50,881 nucleotides of DNA, from contig CAMWLV010000007.1 of NCBI GenBank assembly GCA_947175175.1, positions 1-50,881 of the forward strand, given 5' to 3'. Position numbers and translations under genes: made by a program. The stretch comes from an uncultured Lachnospiraceae bacterium. Lineage in GTDB: Bacteria; Bacillota; Clostridia; Lachnospirales; Lachnospiraceae. A model generated the notes under the pieces. It made no database searches. It was given only the letters and a program-made list of their open reading frames with translations, and was not told the origin of the DNA. Of this stretch, positions 49,878 to 50,881 are shown piece after piece (within the stretch, counting starts at the first letter, position 1; the number at the start of each line of letters is the position of its first letter).

Positions 49878-50771
49878 CTATTCCGCCGTCCAACGCCCGC
49901 TGGCGCCGCAGGGAAGAACGAGTCCGTTTGACGACACAGGAAGACCGATTTCGGATGAGCTGACGCGGCCGCCCCATCTGGATACGAGAACAGTCTCGAG
50001 CATATACGTCAGAACTGCGGGCTGCAGTCCGGTCGTGTAGGAATTGATCAGGAAGAAAAGCGGTTTTTCGGCCAAAACTTTTGCTGTGAGCTCGATAAAT
50101 GGATAGACAGAATCTTCGATTTTCCAGATTTCTCCTTTGGGGCCCCTGCCATATGACGGCGGATCCATAATAACAGCATCATATGTATTTCCGCGCCGGA
50201 TCTCACGCTCCACAAATTTCACACAGTCATCTACAAGCCAGCGGATTGGTGCATTGGAAAGCCCAGATGATGCAGCGTTTTCTTTTGCCCAGCCGACCAT
50301 TCCCTTGGAGGCGTCGACATGTGTCACATGCGCTCCGGCAGCAGCCGCGCTCAAAGTAGCACCTCCTGTATAGGCAAAGAGATTGAGTACTTTGATCTCG
50401 CGTGAGGGATTTCTGTCCAGAGCATTCTTTATAATAGAAGAAAACCAATCCCAATTGACCGCCTGCTCCGGAAAAAGCCCTGTATGCTTGAAGCTGAAAG
50501 GCTTCAGATGAAATGTGAGGTTCCGTTTATCCGAACCATAATAAGAAATATCCCACTCCTGCGGCAGTTTGAAAAACTCCCATTCACCGCCGCCTTTAGA
50601 GCTTCTGTGATAGTGGCCGTTTGGTTTTCTCCAGCGATAATCCTCTTTTGCTGTAGTCCATATAACCTGCGGGTCAGGCCGCACCAATATATAGTTTCCC
50701 CAGCGCTCAAGTTTTTCGCCGGATGATGTATCGATGACTTCGTAATCCTTCCAGTTATCCGCAATCCACAT
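49878..50771 (-). CDS. Class I SAM-dependent RNA methyltransferase (RlmI/RlmK-like)
   Basis: 297 residues. Motif I VLNLFAYTGGATLSAAAAGAHVTHVDAS, then GWAKENAASSGL, and the catalytic DAVIMDPPSYGRG (NPP[FY]-type motif IV) are those of the Methyltrans_SAM group that includes 23S rRNA methyltransferases. The N-terminal part (RPDPQVIW ... FSFKHTGLFPEQAVNWDW) is conserved in this subgroup but there is no clear PUA domain. Target is presumably rRNA; the exact base cannot be told. ATG at 50771; GAAAGGA lies about 13 nt upstream. Confidence 0.85.
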   Translation of the reverse strand: MWIADNWKDYEVIDTSSGEKLERWGNYILVRPDPQVIWTTAKEDYRWRKPNGHYHRSSKGGGEWEFFKLPQEWDISYYGSDKRNLTFHLKPFSFKHTGLFPEQAVNWDWFSSIIKNALDRNPSREIKVLNLFAYTGGATLSAAAAGAHVTHVDASKGMVGWAKENAASSGLSNAPIRWLVDDCVKFVEREIRRGNTYDAVIMDPPSYGRGPKGEIWKIEDSVYPFIELTAKVLAEKPLFFLINSYTTGLQPAVLTYMLETVLVSRWGGRVSSSEIGLPVSSNGLVLPCGASGRWTAE

Positions 50772-50842
50772 AATATAAAGTATCCTTTCTGTATAAAATA
50801 GGTATAAAAAATATCAAAATCAAATCATTCTATGACATAATG

Positions 50843-50878
50843 CTAAGGAACCGTAAAAATAACTTTACAGTTCATTAG
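50843..50878. repeat. Short TAAGGAACTGT-family hairpin at window end
   Basis: CTAAGGAACCGTAAA (50843-50857) and TTTACAGTTCATTAG (50864-50878) are inverted with two mismatches, 6-nt loop. The same termini as the 22880 element but with almost no interior. Lies upstream of the methyltransferase gene. Confidence 0.6.
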
Positions 50879-50881
50879 TAT

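Overview
The window looks like chromosomal DNA of a low-to-moderate GC member of the Firmicutes, class Clostridia, most likely a Lachnospiraceae-type gut bacterium. The reasons are strong AGGAGG-type ribosome binding sites, dense co-directional operons, lipoproteins with Firmicutes signal peptides, several hybrid histidine kinases, a DUF2975/XRE pair and a GH31 glucosidase. Species cannot be named from the sequence alone. I see no rRNA, tRNA, CRISPR array or intact insertion sequence.

Layout. 1-2386: AT-rich, 5'-truncated metallophosphoesterase gene. 2613-8824: argC, an rRNA m5C methyltransferase, two MATE exporters and a lipoprotein. 8983-19164: signalling cluster with one hybrid kinase, a convergent LytTR regulator and a divergent operon of a receiver protein, a second hybrid kinase, a third hybrid kinase fused to a DegV domain, and a solute-binding lipoprotein. 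Two direct-repeat pairs resembling LytTR sites lie in the divergent intergenic region. 19246-22415: sigma factor, membrane protein and ABC-2 transporter. 22416-23387: decayed DNA with gene remnants and a 182-bp MITE-like element. 23388-25735: DtxR-like regulator and a chemoreceptor. 25743-27636: IbrB/IbrA-like pair. 27843-29840: GH31 glycosidase.

29919-43799 is the most interesting region. Two nearly identical 63-nt promoter modules drive (a) a nicotinamidase-like hydrolase followed by a VWA / PP2C / Ser-Thr kinase triad of the TerY-P type, and (b) a nicotinamidase, a PRPP-synthetase-like protein, a NAMPT-like protein, a small 115-residue protein, glutamine-dependent NAD synthetase, an AAA/PD-(D/E)XK protein and a Nudix-winged-helix regulator of the NrtR type. 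The adjacent PRPP-synthetase-like and NAMPT-like genes have the architecture of the phage NARP1 pair, which rebuilds NAD+ from ADP-ribose and nicotinamide. No NMN/NaMN adenylyltransferase is present in the cluster, so this reading is worth testing. A FliD-like repeat protein lies on the opposite strand between the two arms.

43981-49742 holds small membrane or hypothetical proteins, a DUF4303-like gene, a DUF2975/XRE pair, DUF4173-like and DUF2752 membrane proteins and a Q/P-rich membrane protein. 49878-50771 is a minus-strand RNA methyltransferase.

Three repeated non-coding signals run through the window: a covarying three-way-junction element followed by a hairpin (three copies, 7946-8049, 34183-34298, 35664-35783); a hairpin leader ending at the ribosome binding site of three unrelated genes (18293, 46582, 47148); and a dispersed inverted-repeat family with TAAGGAACTGT ends.
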